DNA from: Hofstenia miamia
Lineage: Eukaryota; Xenacoelomorpha; Acoela
Reading direction: 5' to 3'
NCBI GenBank assembly: GCA_004352715.1
Contig: SCFE01000042.1
Location: forward strand, 1,924,006 to 1,988,005
Length of the DNA stretch: 64,000 nt
This document shows positions 1 through 10,392 of this stretch, one piece after another (positions within the stretch are counted from its first letter, which is position 1; the number at the start of each line of letters is the position of its first letter). The notes beneath the pieces were generated by a model that saw nothing but the letters and a program-made list of their open reading frames with translations, did not search any database and had not been told where the DNA came from. The translations under genes were made by a program, and so were the position numbers.

Positions 1-1765
1 TACATGGGAAAAGCGTCAATGGTAGACATTGCAAACACAACAGGAATCACACCAGAAGAGATAACAATATTTGATGAACTGATGAAGAAATATATGGGGT
101 GTGTTACATCAGAAATGCGGCTGAGACAGGTTGAAACAGAACCTTGTTTAGCAACCAAAAAGATCACAAAAAGAAAAATTGTAGACACCAGGGAAATTGC
201 CAAAATGATGAAAACCAAAAACATACAACAAGTACTTGAACAAGTGATGAGAAGATATGAAAAGGAGAGCCCATGCTTCACATTCATAAAAATCATTAAA
301 AGTGCTGAAATTATGCAAAGAGGAGGCATTACAAAGTATGTGAGTTGATTACAAAAACACAGAAGGAAATTCTGGAGGAGGAGGAACTACTGACATCAAC
401 ACAACTAATCTTATCCCTGAAGAATCAACAACAGATCAATAAAATCAACATAAAAAAATGGGGAGCATCCACCCCAGAACATACAATGGGATGGATTGAC
501 ACAGATAATGAAAGATTTCTAGTCAAGATAAAGATAAAAAAAGAGTCAGAAGAAATTCACTCCAGTATGTAAAAGAAGAGCAAATGATTGAATCATTGAA
601 GCTTATGTTCACAGAGGCATTCACAAAAACAGAACTAGAAGAAATACTGAAACCATGTTACCAGCTAGCTGTGGACATAGAATGCATCACATTGAAGTTA
701 GAAATAAACAAAGAAATTCAGATAAAAATGAGCAAAAGGGGATTAACCCAGATCTTTTGGGACACATTTAAAGATAGTAAGATGAATTACCCAGCGACAA
801 TTGGAATTGCAACAGCACCAATGACATCAGAGGATTACAAAGAAATAGAACAACAGATAAAAACAAAGATTCTCATTTTCACCCCACCAGAGACAGTCTC
901 CATCCCAATGGTAATACCAAGATGGAGATACTGAAGAATGTTAAGATTGCAAAGACATTCTTACATGAATATAAGACATATGTTAACACAAAGAAAAGAG
1001 CCAAAATGATAGTCAATAGAGAAGATTACAAGAAGACAAAAGAAATAATGCTCAACAATGATAAAAAAGAACAAGTATATGTTGAGAGAGTGATAACTCC
1101 CTACCAACATTACACACAAGGCAAACCAATAAATGAGCAACTGAAAGAATTAAGAGGTGAAATAGAGAAACAAACAACAAAAGGTGATTATGCTGTTCTC
1201 AGGAGTAAATGATGTGGTATGGCTGGATCTATGGGAAAAGAAATTTTGATTCTACAATGTCACAAAGCATGTGCAGATAGTCACAATGATGAGACTAAAT
1301 AAGAACAATCCAACAACAATCACAGAGGAAGAATTTAGAGACAACATAAGTTTTTTCTATAAAGGCGTAGCAAATACAAGAAGCCTCATGAAAGTCTTCA
1401 CATTTTTCTATCTGAACACAATGATATGTGAAGAAATTGCGCATACAAGTATAGCAGACACTCCAATGACACTAATGATAGCAATAAAAGGCATACATCT
1501 CTTTAGAAAATATACAACATGTTTTCAGCTAGAATGAATGAACTCAGAGAGATAACACCAATCTCAGAAAACATTAAAGAGCAAAGTTTTTATGATACCA
1601 TAGCACCATAACAACAGAAAGAGAGGCTGTCCTCAAAATGACAAAACAGCCTGAATTTGCACCAACAAGCTGGAGCAATCCCTGCGCAGAAACAATAATT
1701 AAAAAAGCTGATAAACTAGTCCACAGAGAAAGAGCTGTACTAAAAATAATGCAAGCTGAGGAGGG
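1..1765 (+). pseudogene. ORF4 remnant (exonuclease-like accessory ORF) of element A
   Basis: This is the 3' part of the last ORF of a lineage II Ty3-like element, scattered over several frames (4-348, 345-572, 584-934, about 922-1212, 1271-1537). It aligns by eye with ORF4 of element F (55127-56950): the GITPEEITIFDE start region, an AVDIECIT motif, NYPATIGIA, FSGVNDVVW and a final HTSIADTPMTLM. The putative DEDDh residues are all kept: D at 674-676, E at 680-682, D at 1211-1213, H at 1442-1444 and D at 1457-1459. Frameshifts and stops make it a pseudogene. Upstream parts of A lie outside the window. Function is inferred from motifs only. Confidence 0.75.
1753..1765 (+). other. Polypurine tract of element A
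   Basis: A purine-rich run (AAGCTGAGGAGGG, one pyrimidine pair) lies directly before the LTR that starts with TGTA. The same run precedes the LTR of element C at 18829-18842. In Ty3 elements the polypurine tract primes plus-strand DNA synthesis. Confidence 0.6.
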
Positions 1766-2915
1766 TGTATAGCATAATCCAAAGCATAATGCTGCTAAGA
1801 AGAGAAGATCAGAGGATTAGTCAGAATTAATATCAAATTATTATTTACTGATTAGAAACAATTTATATTTAATTATCATCATTGTGTTTGTAAAGAAACA
1901 ATATAGCAAATTAGTACTTGTTGATGAAAAATTTACAAAACAAAAGGGGTGATAATGCTTCCATTATTTTTAGCCATTTTTGGCAGATAATAGAATTCAA
2001 ATTTTGAACAACTGGTACTTTTTGAATTCAAATATAAATAGAGTGCAAAATAAATTTGGAAACTGTTGAAGTAAATTCTTTGAAAATCATATCTTTAGAT
2101 TTCATTTGGTTTGCTTAGTTGTAAATCATGTCAAGCTAAAAGGTAGATGCATTAGTAGGGGCACACATCAGGAGCAATTTGATGGTTCTTGATCCAAGCC
2201 ATGAACCTGCATTTATGCTAGGGGTACAAATAGGAGTTTTTCTCCATTTAGCTGACTATTGATTTGCATTAATTTGCATGTATGAAATAACTTAATTTCA
2301 GAGATAAGGCTAGTTAGCCTACCGTAGGTTATGTTTAGATTACATTATCTAGACTAATTAGGTGACCTATAATTAGACTGATAAATAGACTGAGCATGTA
2401 TTATTATCTATATGTAAGGTAGGAAGCTGCAGGTAACTATTTACTTTGTTTATTTATATTAATTAAAGCCAATAGTTTTTGATAATGGCAGAAGTAATAT
2501 TTATTAAGCAGCTAGTATCATTGCCGGGTTGCAAAGTACAAAATTACATATTACAAATTGAGTTTAAGTCAGTTATATCCAGCCTGGAGGGTTGCACCAA
2601 GTTAGGATAAAGAACACATAAGCTACTTTGTTGAGCTGAGACTTGGAATTACTCAATCAGTAATGGAGGCGCACAACTGTGGATTGATTTGGAGATCAAA
2701 GTCAGCCAGAGGCAGTAGTGATGCCATGTGAAGAAAAATGCGATGATGTTATACCTAAGCAGTATTGGATAAATTGAAGTTAATATAAGTTAGCAGTAAG
2801 ATACATCCTATCAGAGTAAAAGAACAAACTGGTACATCCCTACCTGCATCTAACAAGAAATAATAATTTAAAGAAATAATTAACTCTTTGTTACAGCCTT
2901 GTAGTGGATGCTACA
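1766..2915 (+). repeat. 3' LTR of element A (lineage II)
   Basis: The LTR starts TGTATAGCATAATCC right after the polypurine tract and ends CTACA at 2915, giving TGTA...TACA inverted termini. It is about 1.15 kb long and aligns with the 5' LTR of element C (8291 onward) and the partial LTRs at 32647 and 33682. It contains a TATA box and the family's GGGGTGATAATGC-type segment. The sequence directly to the right (2916-3150) is gag of a lineage I element, so A was inserted in another element's gag. Confidence 0.75.
2033..2040 (+). promoter_or_regulatory. TATA box of the lineage II LTR
   Basis: TATAAATA is followed by GAG. The same octamer sits at the equivalent place in other lineage II LTRs: 8583-8590, 32930-32937 and, on the minus strand, 33391-33398. 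Conservation among diverged LTRs supports a core promoter. Confidence 0.65.
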
Positions 2916-3150
2916 CTTGTTGAAATTGAATGAAAGGTTTTTTAATTCTATATGTAGCTGTACACATAATCTAATGTGGTCCACAATTTGGGCTTGCTTG
3001 CTGTTGGAATCACTATGTGTCACATCAGTACTTGAAGAAAGTACTCCCAAATTGTCACTGGAAAGTTGGTCATGCTGCCCTGAAAGTGTCCACATCAGCA
3101 GAAACTTCTGTATTAATGAAGAAATTAGACACTGATAAAACTCACACTTA
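2916..3150 (+). pseudogene. gag fragment, nearly identical to 6493-6723
   Basis: This stretch matches the gag remnant at 6493-6723 almost base for base, together with the LTR part in front of it (2523-2915 versus 5890-6492). It includes the segment just before the zinc knuckle and stops before the knuckle. It is the right flank of the LTR insertion of element A. The near identity to 6493-6723 suggests a recent duplication or two haplotypes placed in one scaffold. Confidence 0.6.
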
Positions 3151-3395
3151 CTCTTCTTCACATCACATCTACATCATTCTACATTGTACCTGACTTTGTT
3201 TACAATGTAATATAATGTGATGATCATGTTTCCCTTGCAATTTAATTTGAGCAATAATACTACGTAGCACCTAAGCAAGGGGACATAAAAATGTTATCAC
3301 AAACTAAACTCAAAATAAATATTTACATCTTTTTGATGTCATTACAAATAGAAAATCAGAAAATAATAATCATGAAATCCTTGAGTGACTCTACA
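3151..3395 (-). repeat. Lineage I LTR fragment, inverted
   Basis: Read on the minus strand from 3395 it starts TGTAGAGTCACTCAAGG, then shows the ATGTCCCCTTGCT and GCTCAAATT segments found in the LTRs of element F (45765 and 56970). Only about 240 bases are kept. It abuts a minus-strand RT fragment on its upstream side. Confidence 0.65.
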
Positions 3396-3799
3396 ATAAG
3401 TCTCCTTAGAAATATCACCTCTGTTTTCAGCAATGTACATTTGTTTCTGTTAACCTTCAATCCCACTTCATAAGGGATGCTCACATTTCTTTACAGTTTA
3501 TTGAAATATTCTTCAATCCTGAGACTTGCTATTAATATATCATCAATATATCCAGTCACACCTGACTCTAGACTACAATATTCATTTCACAATACTTTCA
3601 CTATGTACTAATCAAATGTGGTTGGGGTATTGCACAAATTAAATGGCATGTAATGCCACTCAAAGAAGCTATGAGGCATAATGAATGCCATTTTTTATAT
3701 CTTACAGATAAATAGGGTCCTGAGAATATCCTTTACAAAGGTCCAAACAAAAAAATATTTAAATTCATTGGCTCTGAAAAGCATATCCTTGATATGTGG
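3396..3799 (-). pseudogene. Ty3-like reverse transcriptase fragment
   Basis: Minus-strand translation, through a few stops, gives FFEWHYMPFNLCNTPTTF and then GYIDDILIAS followed by KVNRNKCTLLKTEVIFL. These are the fingers/palm segment, the catalytic YIDD box and the start of the thumb of a Ty3-type RT, close to elements B and F. No long ORF survives, so it is easily missed. It is bounded by the inverted LTR fragment (3395) and by the 5' LTR of B (3800), so it is an older copy that B landed in. Confidence 0.7.
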
Positions 3800-4162
3800 T
3801 GTGGAGTCACTCTGGGCCCCTTTTTGATTTTTATCATATTCTCAATTTTGTTAAATCTAAATTCTGCCTTATAATTAGTTAGATTAGTTTGTTACGTCAT
3901 CATGACATCATAATTTTCTGTATCAGATTTTCTAGTGCAGTTATATGAAATTAGAATTATTTGTTTCTGCATTTTGCTTGAATGTGTTATTGCTCTTAAA
4001 TTTTTGGTGAACTATCTTTATTGAATTGGCAAACTACCAATGTTCTATTTTCTGTTTGAATGCAGGTCACTCTCTACAATGGTAGCCTTTGCAAACTTCT
4101 ACCTTTTATTTGAGTTACCTAGTACTGCTGGAGTAGTCAGAGAACCCCCCTACAATTCTACA
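3800..4162 (+). repeat. 5' LTR of element B (lineage I)
   Basis: It starts TGTGGAGTCACTCTGGG, similar to the F LTR start TGTAGAGTCACTCGGG, and ends AATTCTACA directly before a primer-binding site. At about 363 bases it is much shorter than the 1.34-kb LTR of F. It holds a TTACGTCA element (3892-3899) at the place where F has TGACGTCA. Confidence 0.65.
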
Positions 4163-4180
4163 TGGCGACCCTGACATGAT
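4163..4180 (+). other. Primer-binding site of element B
   Basis: TGGCGACCCTGACATGAT follows the LTR end with no spacer. It begins with the TGG that pairs with a tRNA CCA end. It matches the complement of the metazoan tRNA-Trp 3' end at about 15 of 18 positions and also resembles the tRNA-Arg-type PBS I recall for the mdg1/412 group. Which tRNA primes it is therefore uncertain. Confidence 0.6.
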
Positions 4181-4639
4181 GTTGAACTCCAGGGAGTTCA
4201 AATTGGAGAGTTTAAGGTTGGGCCATATTGTCACTACCTTCTATGAAGACTTCATAGCTTCCTTACATGTTATCATCATGTTGAGCTACATTGTCAACCT
4301 CATACAATCTCATTGCAGTCTAGCAGATGGAGTGATGCTTGCAGATGTACTCCAGTCACAAAACCTGTGTTCACACCCAAAGTTCAGGTGATGCTATATA
4401 GTGAAGCTGGTGTTTCTAGAGCTGTCACCAAACTCTGATGCCATCTTAAGCTTGTTTTTGGTTGTTATTTTGTTGTTGTTTTTTTCTTCTAGTATTTGGA
4501 TTTATTACCATACCCTATACTGTGCTGTCTACTGAATTTGTTTTGTTTCTCTAGACTCTGTTGGACTATAAACTCAAATTTGTTTGGAATTGTTTTTGGA
4601 ATTTTTATCTTGTATTTTTTCTTGTTCTTGTTATCATGG
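4181..4639 (+). other. Leader of element B, non-coding
   Basis: This T-rich stretch lies between the PBS and the recognisable gag. A short ORF with hydrophobic residues (4496-4708) falls here but reflects T-rich composition; the matching leader of F (47122-47462) is also T-rich and non-coding. Confidence 0.5.
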
Positions 4640-5889
4640 AATTTGATTGTTTATCTTGTAATGAGACTCCCTCTTAGAGCTTCCCCCCTGCAAGCATTGG
4701 TAGCCTGAACACTACCCTTTGTACTGATGGAACTTTGACTCTTGTTAATAATACTTTGCATCTTCCACTTATTCAATCATCCCCTGCAGTCTTCTGAAGA
4801 GTACTCAATGCTGCTACTGCTCTACCCAATCCATTTCTCTTTGTCACCACCCCTGAACAGCAAGCAACAGAAGCTGAAAGACTTAGAGAGTCTCTTGCCC
4901 AGCAAACCTCTATGCAACTTGATTGCAAACAGCAAATTAATTCCCTGTGATCTGAGTTACATCAACAAACCAACAATGCTTTGGTGCAAGAAAGACAGTT
5001 AATCAATGCTATTACTTCTCTACAACTGCCAATTCAAAATCTCACTATGCCATCACTGCCTGCACCTCTGAAGCCAATTCCATTGTAGACCACCCCATCT
5101 CATCTTACCATACCCCTTCTGTGAACCCTGAGTATGTAACTCATGATGTGTTAGACAATGCTTTAAATGCTTTTTCTGCCTGACTAACAGAAGTCATTGC
5201 ACAAATGATTTTTAGCACACCTTCCAAGTGCCCCAAGTTTGCCTCCTGTCTCCCTATTGACGCCCCAATTTGTAACTCCAGCTACTTCATTTACAACTGG
5301 AGCTCCTACTTTCACTCAGTCTGTGTAGACACAGGTATCCACTTTAACCACAGTTGCTACTCCAAGTCCGTGTGTTCTGAGTGTGACCATTTTGCCTCCA
5401 GCAACAGTCAATGCCTCAGTTGAGCCTACCATTTCAGTATCAGTGACTCCTCAGCATTCAGGTGATTGTATTGGTCTGTGACAACACATTGGCCATGATT
5501 CACCAAGTTGATACTTCCTCTTGAAGCAACTGAAACTGGACAAGCAAATTTATTCAACTAACACTCTGTGTTACCAAAATTTACAGGAAAAATCAATGAG
5601 ATTTCCCAGTCATTTGATGAGTGGCTGTTCTTATTTGAGCTAACTATGAAGCAGTATAATGCCACACAAGACTATGCCATCACACAGTTTCCAATGCACT
5701 TACAAGGCCTTGCCTACATTCAGTATATGATGCTGGACAGGGAAGTCAAGACTAATTACCAGTCACTCATTGGTCACTTTGAGACTACTATCATGCTCCT
5801 CACATCAAGCACAAATACAAGACTCTCTCATGTGATCTCTCCTTCAAGAAAGGAGGCAATGTTTGGACCTACATCACCCAGGTCAAAAG
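4640..5889 (+). pseudogene. gag of element B, N-terminal and capsid part
   Basis: Gag would form the virus-like particle. The N-terminal part resembles F gag (a P-A-S-I-G segment near 4690) and then shows a Gln/Leu-rich coiled-coil-like stretch near 4850-5040. From 5568 a clear capsid segment is readable: LPKFTGKINEISQSFDEWL, then a run ending AYIQYMMLDREVKTNYQSL, matching F gag at 48840-49025. The N-terminal half has many stops. At 5890 gag is interrupted by an LTR fragment and resumes at 6493. Confidence 0.7.
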
Positions 5890-6492
5890 GCCGGGTTGCA
5901 AAGTACAAAATTACATATTACAAATTGAGTTTAAGTCAGTTATATCCAGCCTGGAGTGTTGCACCAAGTTAGGATAAAGAACACATAAGCTACTTTGTTG
6001 AGCTGAGACTTGGAATTACTCAATCAGTAATGGAGGCGCACAACTGTGGATTGATTTGGAGATCAAAGTCAGCCAGAGGCAGTAGTGATGCCATGTGAAG
6101 AAAAATGCGATGATGTTATACCTAAGCAGTATTGGATAAATTGAAGTTAATATAAGTTAGCAGTAAGATACATCCTATCAGAGTAAAAGAACNNNNNNNN
6201 NNNNNNNNNNNNNNNNNNNNNNNNNNNNNNNNNNNNNNNNNNNNNNNNNNNNNNNNNNNNNNNNNNNNNNNNNNNNNNNNNNNNNNNNNNNNNNNNNNNN
6301 NNNNNNNNNNNNNNNNNNNNNNNNNNNNNNNNNNNNNNNNNNNNNNNNNNNNNNNNNNNNNNNNNNNNNNNNGTAAGATACATCCTATCAGAGTAAAAGA
6401 ACAAACTGGTACATCCCTACCTGCATCTAACAAGAAATAATAATTTAAAGAAATAATTAACTCTTTGTTACAGCCTTGTAGTGGATGCTACA
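5890..6492 (+). repeat. Lineage II LTR fragment inside the gag of B
   Basis: This is the 3' half of the LTR seen at 2523-2915, nearly identical, ending CTACA at 6492, with gag of B on both sides. It contains an assembly gap (6193-6372) flanked by the same 30-base sequence (6163-6192 and 6373-6402), so the gap probably represents overlapping rather than missing sequence. Confidence 0.65.
6193..6372. other. Assembly gap (180 N)
   Basis: A run of N. Identical 30-base sequences on both sides indicate that the two contig ends overlap. Confidence 0.95.
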
Positions 6493-6869
6493 CTTGTTGA
6501 AATTGAATGAAAGGTTTTTTAATTCTATATGTAGCTGTACACATAATCTAATGTGGTCCACAATTTGGGCTTGCTTGCTGTTGGAATCACTATGTGTCAC
6601 ATCAGTACTTGAAGAAAGTACTCCCAAATTGTCACTGGAAAGTTGGTCATGCTGCCCTGAAAGTGTCCACATCAGCAGAAACTTCTGTATTAATGAAGAA
6701 ATTAGACACTGATAAAACTCACAGTTACTGTTGTGGTCAGAAAGGCCACATGAAGCCACAATGTACCACAATTATCTGTTAATTTGCAGACAGGAATGGT
6801 TTTATCATTGAAGATGCAGAAGAGCCCTTACCTGCTTTACCTCTCAAACTAACTGATTTGTTAAACTAA
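6493..6869 (+). pseudogene. gag of element B, nucleocapsid part
   Basis: Gag resumes after the LTR fragment. It holds one CCHC zinc knuckle, CCGQKGHMKPQC, near 6730-6770, the RNA-binding part of Gag. An in-frame stop follows the knuckle (6779-6781). The reading frame ends with D-L-L-N-stop at 6867-6869. That ending matches F (D-L-N-stop) and E2 (T-L-N-stop) and overlaps the frameshift heptamer. Confidence 0.7.
6860..6866 (+). promoter_or_regulatory. Decayed -1 frameshift site of element B
   Basis: G_TTA_AAC followed by the gag stop TAA. It aligns with T_TTA_AAT of F and T_TTA_AAC of E2. The first base differs from the canonical X_XXY_YYZ heptamer. The protease DTG codons near 6983 lie in the -1 frame relative to gag, as predicted. 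Confidence 0.55.
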
Positions 6870-8290
6870 TGGGAGTGATGCCTCCCAACAAACATGCACA
6901 ACATGTCTTGGTAGTTACCACACTGATGTGTACTAATGTTATCCCTGTGGATATTAATGGAATTCTTATCAATGCTACAGTAGACACTGGAGCCTCTGCC
7001 TTGATTATAAGCAACTAGTGCTGTCACAAACTTTGTTTTAGAAGAAATGATTTACATTGGCAACTGTTCTCCTATTAGATGCCTCAGGCAACACAATCTT
7101 GCTCAAGGGCCAAGTGCCTAACCTTGAATTATGGATTTGTCAAGAGTTGTTTCATGTGGACATAATCATTGTCAACACCCACAATCAGCCTCTACCCTAT
7201 GACATCATCTTGGGTAATGATTTTCTAGAAAAAAACTCTTGTGTAATTGACTATGGAAAAAACAACACCTCCATTCATGAAAGTGAACATCAGCCAGAAT
7301 TGGCTACTGTCCCTGAGGATGAAGTTCCTCTATGTTTTACTGAGGAGGTAGTCATTGAGCCACAACATTGGCAATGGGTTGCCATCTCTACTGAGTCTAG
7401 TTACAAAGGTGACATTATGATCTCTGGACAAAAGGGAAGCATTATAAAGGCATCAACTTCTCCCCCAACCTCTGCCACATCTCTGTTGGTAAGACCAGCA
7501 TCACTTATTGCTATGCCTGTTTGGCTGGAGCAGCACACCACTGTGTGTCTGCCAATCTTCACAGCAATTCATGATTTGCAGGAGACTTCTAACTCTGTGA
7601 GGATCCCCACCATCTCAGAAGAGACACATCCACACCTCAGCCTCAAGGAACATAAGTCTTTGATTCAACTGCTTTGGCAACAGAATGAGGTGTTTAACTA
7701 TGGATCCATCAGTGTGGCTCAGGCTGTGGGTGAGCAACACTCAATTGGAACTAAGAATGATCAACCCATCCATTTGCCAGTATAGCAAGTACCAGAGTAC
7801 CTGTGAACTACATATGAGACAATCCTTAGTGATTTGCTTGAGAATGTCATAATCCAGAACAATAACAGTCCTTATACAGTGCCCACTGTTTTCATTAAGC
7901 AGGGCAACAAGTATCACTTGTGCATCAATTTTAGAAAGCTCAATGATGTGATGGTAATGGACATGTATCTGCTTCCACCCATAGAAGACTTGCTTTACAA
8001 CACAAGCTGCTTTAAATTATTCTCATGTTTGGACCTGTGCAAGGCCTACTGGCAGGTCCCTATGAAGCCAGCAGATATCCCAAAGACCGCCTTCATTACT
8101 CTGTATGGCCTCTTTGAGTGGAGATACATGGACTTCAGGCTTTCTAATGCACTGGCTTGATTTCAGCATTAGGTCACCCACATGTTAAGAAATGCATTGA
8201 ATGTAGTGGAACCTAGTATCAATGCTTATATAGACGATATTCTTGTGGTGAGTAACACCTTTGCAGAGCATCTTTACAAGTTAAACCAGA
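6870..8290 (+). pseudogene. pol of element B: protease and RT, truncated
   Basis: The protease shows ATVDTGASAL near 6974-7003 and, further on, ILGNDFLEKNSCVIDY (within 7057-7785). RT follows in 7834-8160, with CINFRKLND, CLDLCKAYWQVPMKPADI and FEWRYMDFRLSNA. The YIDDILVV box is readable just before 8250. Stops and frameshifts occur at 7018, 7785, 8160 and elsewhere. RT stops at 8290, where the 5' LTR of element C begins. Integrase sequence of the same lineage reappears at 28929, probably the other side of the same element. Confidence 0.75.
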
Positions 8291-9547
8291 TGAAGAATCA
8301 TCCAACACAAATCTAAAATAAGCTGTAAACGTCAAGCAGAATGGGAATAAGATCAAAGAAAAGATGATTAGAAATATTGTAATCAAATCAATTAGAATAA
8401 TTTAGATTTATTTGTATTATGCAACCAAGAAACAACATGTGTCAAAAAAGAGAGATTAGTATCAGTTGATAAAAAATACTTTTGACAAAACAAGGGGGTG
8501 AAATCACTTCCATTATTTTTAGCTGCCATCTTGGCAGACAAAAATTTTAAATTTGAATTGACAGGTACTTTTCAGAATTTACTATAAATAGATTAGAAAC
8601 ATTGTAAGAAGTTGATAAAGAATTTTATTCAGAATTCTTATTTTGTTCTACTATAACTGTTTGAATATTTAATACAATGTCAAGCTAATTGAGTGGTGTT
8701 TAGTAGTGGTCTGAATCCATCACAGAGAAACATTCTAGGGTCCCTGTGCCAGACCATGAAAGTGCACTTAAGCTAGGTGTAGAAGTTTTCTCTTGATTAG
8801 CCAACTAGCAATTCTTTACTACATGTACTAGAATAATTAATTATCAACAAATGGTTGGATGACTGAAACCTAGGAAATATATTAATACTATTCTAGATGT
8901 AAATCAATGACCTATAAGTGACTGATAAAGTGACTGTACATGTATTAAATTATAAATTTAAGTTAGGAAGCTGTTTGAAACTAATATATTTAGAAATGCC
9001 AATATAATTTGGTAATGGCTACATGTAATATCAAATGAACAGCTAGTAACAAGTCAGGTTGCAAATAGATAGAACACTTTTACAAAATAGAGTTTAAGTT
9101 GAATTGTGCCCTGTCTTGAGAATACACTGAGCTAGGATAGGGTACACATAAACTGTATCAATTGAGCTGAGATGTGGCACTCAACCAAATGGAGGAAGTG
9201 GTGAAACTGGATGTGGAGGTCAGCTTCAGGCAGATGCCCATCACAGATCATTGGATAGATTACAGAATGGCTTCATCACCTAAATAATGAATGATTAATT
9301 CTAGTTTACTTAAGTTAATAGAAGCAACGAATCAAGAAGTATGCAACAAGTAAATCCTTACCCACAGAAACACAACTAATGTTATACAGTAACAATAGAT
9401 ATATAGTGACAATGCCTGGTAGAGGATAATGCATGGCAACTGTGACAGCCAAGAACAGCAACTCTAAAGAACAAACATTCAGTGGAACTACCTGCAGATG
9501 ACAACAAAAGCTACAAGTGAAAGTGGAAACAAGCAACAAACAGTTAC
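8291..9547 (+). repeat. 5' LTR and leader of element C (lineage II)
   Basis: It starts TGAAGAATCATCCAACAC, close to the 3' LTR of the same element at 18843 (TGTAGCATCATCCAACAC); the next roughly 140 bases agree with only a handful of differences. A TATAAATA box is at 8583-8590. The LTR aligns with the LTR of A. I could not fix the 3' end of the LTR or a convincing PBS before the gag start at 9548. Confidence 0.65.
8583..8590 (+). promoter_or_regulatory. TATA box in the 5' LTR of element C
   Basis: TATAAATA followed by GAT, at the same relative place as in the LTR of A. Confidence 0.6.
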
Positions 9548-9663
9548 ATGGAAAAACAACTACTCAATAGAGAGAGCTACCTGAAACCAAACAGAAGCAC
9601 TTTAACAGGATCCTGGAATTGCGATCAAGAAGATGGAAGACCACTACAAACCAGAGAGAAAAA
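9548..9663 (+). pseudogene. Start of gag of element C, cut by a gap
   Basis: An ATG at 9548 opens a frame beginning MEKQLLNRESYLKPN that runs into the gap. A similar start, ATGGAAACACCAAC, is present in element D at 33718. Position after the LTR and that similarity suggest the gag N-terminus. No domain can be seen in these 38 codons. Confidence 0.4.
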
Positions 9664-10392
9664 NNNNNNNNNNNNNNNNNNNNNNNNNNNNNNNNNNNNN
9701 NNNNNNNNNNNNNNNNNNNNNNNNNNNNNNNNNNNNNNNNNNNNNNNNNNNNNNNNNNNNNNNNNNNNNNNNNNNNNNNNNNNNNNNNNNNNNNNNNNNN
9801 NNNNNNNNNNNNNNNNNNNNNNNNNNNNNNNNNNNNNNNNNNNNNNNNNNNNNNNNNNNNNNNNNNNNNNNNNNNNNNNNNNNNNNNNNNNNNNNNNNNN
9901 NNNNNNNNNNNNNNNNNNNNNNNNNNNNNNNNNNNNNNNNNNNNNNNNNNNNNNNNNNNNNNNNNNNNNNNNNNNNNNNNNNNNNNNNNNNNNNNNNNNN
10001 NNNNNNNNNNNNNNNNNNNNNNNNNNNNNNNNNNNNNNNNNNNNNNNNNNNNNNNNNNNNNNNNNNNNNNNNNNNNNNNNNNNNNNNNNNNNNNNNNNNN
10101 NNNNNNNNNNNNNNNNNNNNNNNNNNNNNNNNNNNNNNNNNNNNNNNNNNNNNNNNNNNNNNNNNNNNNNNNNNNNNNNNNNNNNNNNNNNNNNNNNNNN
10201 NNNNNNNNNNNNNNNNNNNNNNNNNNNNNNNNNNNNNNNNNNNNNNNNNNNNNNNNNNNNNNNNNNNNNNNNNNNNNNNNNNNNNNNNNNNNNNNNNNNN
10301 NNNNNNNNNNNNNNNNNNNNNNNNNNNNNNNNNNNNNNNNNNNNNNNNNNNNNNNNNNNNNNNNNNNNNNNNNNNNNNNNNNNNNNNNNNNN
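9664..10392. other. Assembly gap (729 N)
   Basis: A run of N. Apparent ORFs crossing it are artefacts. It probably hides more gag of C and the 3' junction of the LINE. Confidence 0.95.

Noticed and set aside
4496-4708. Hydrophobic 70-codon ORF that could look like a membrane or envelope peptide
   Set aside because: It lies in the T-rich leader of B between PBS and gag. Hydrophobicity comes from T-rich codons and it is not found in F.
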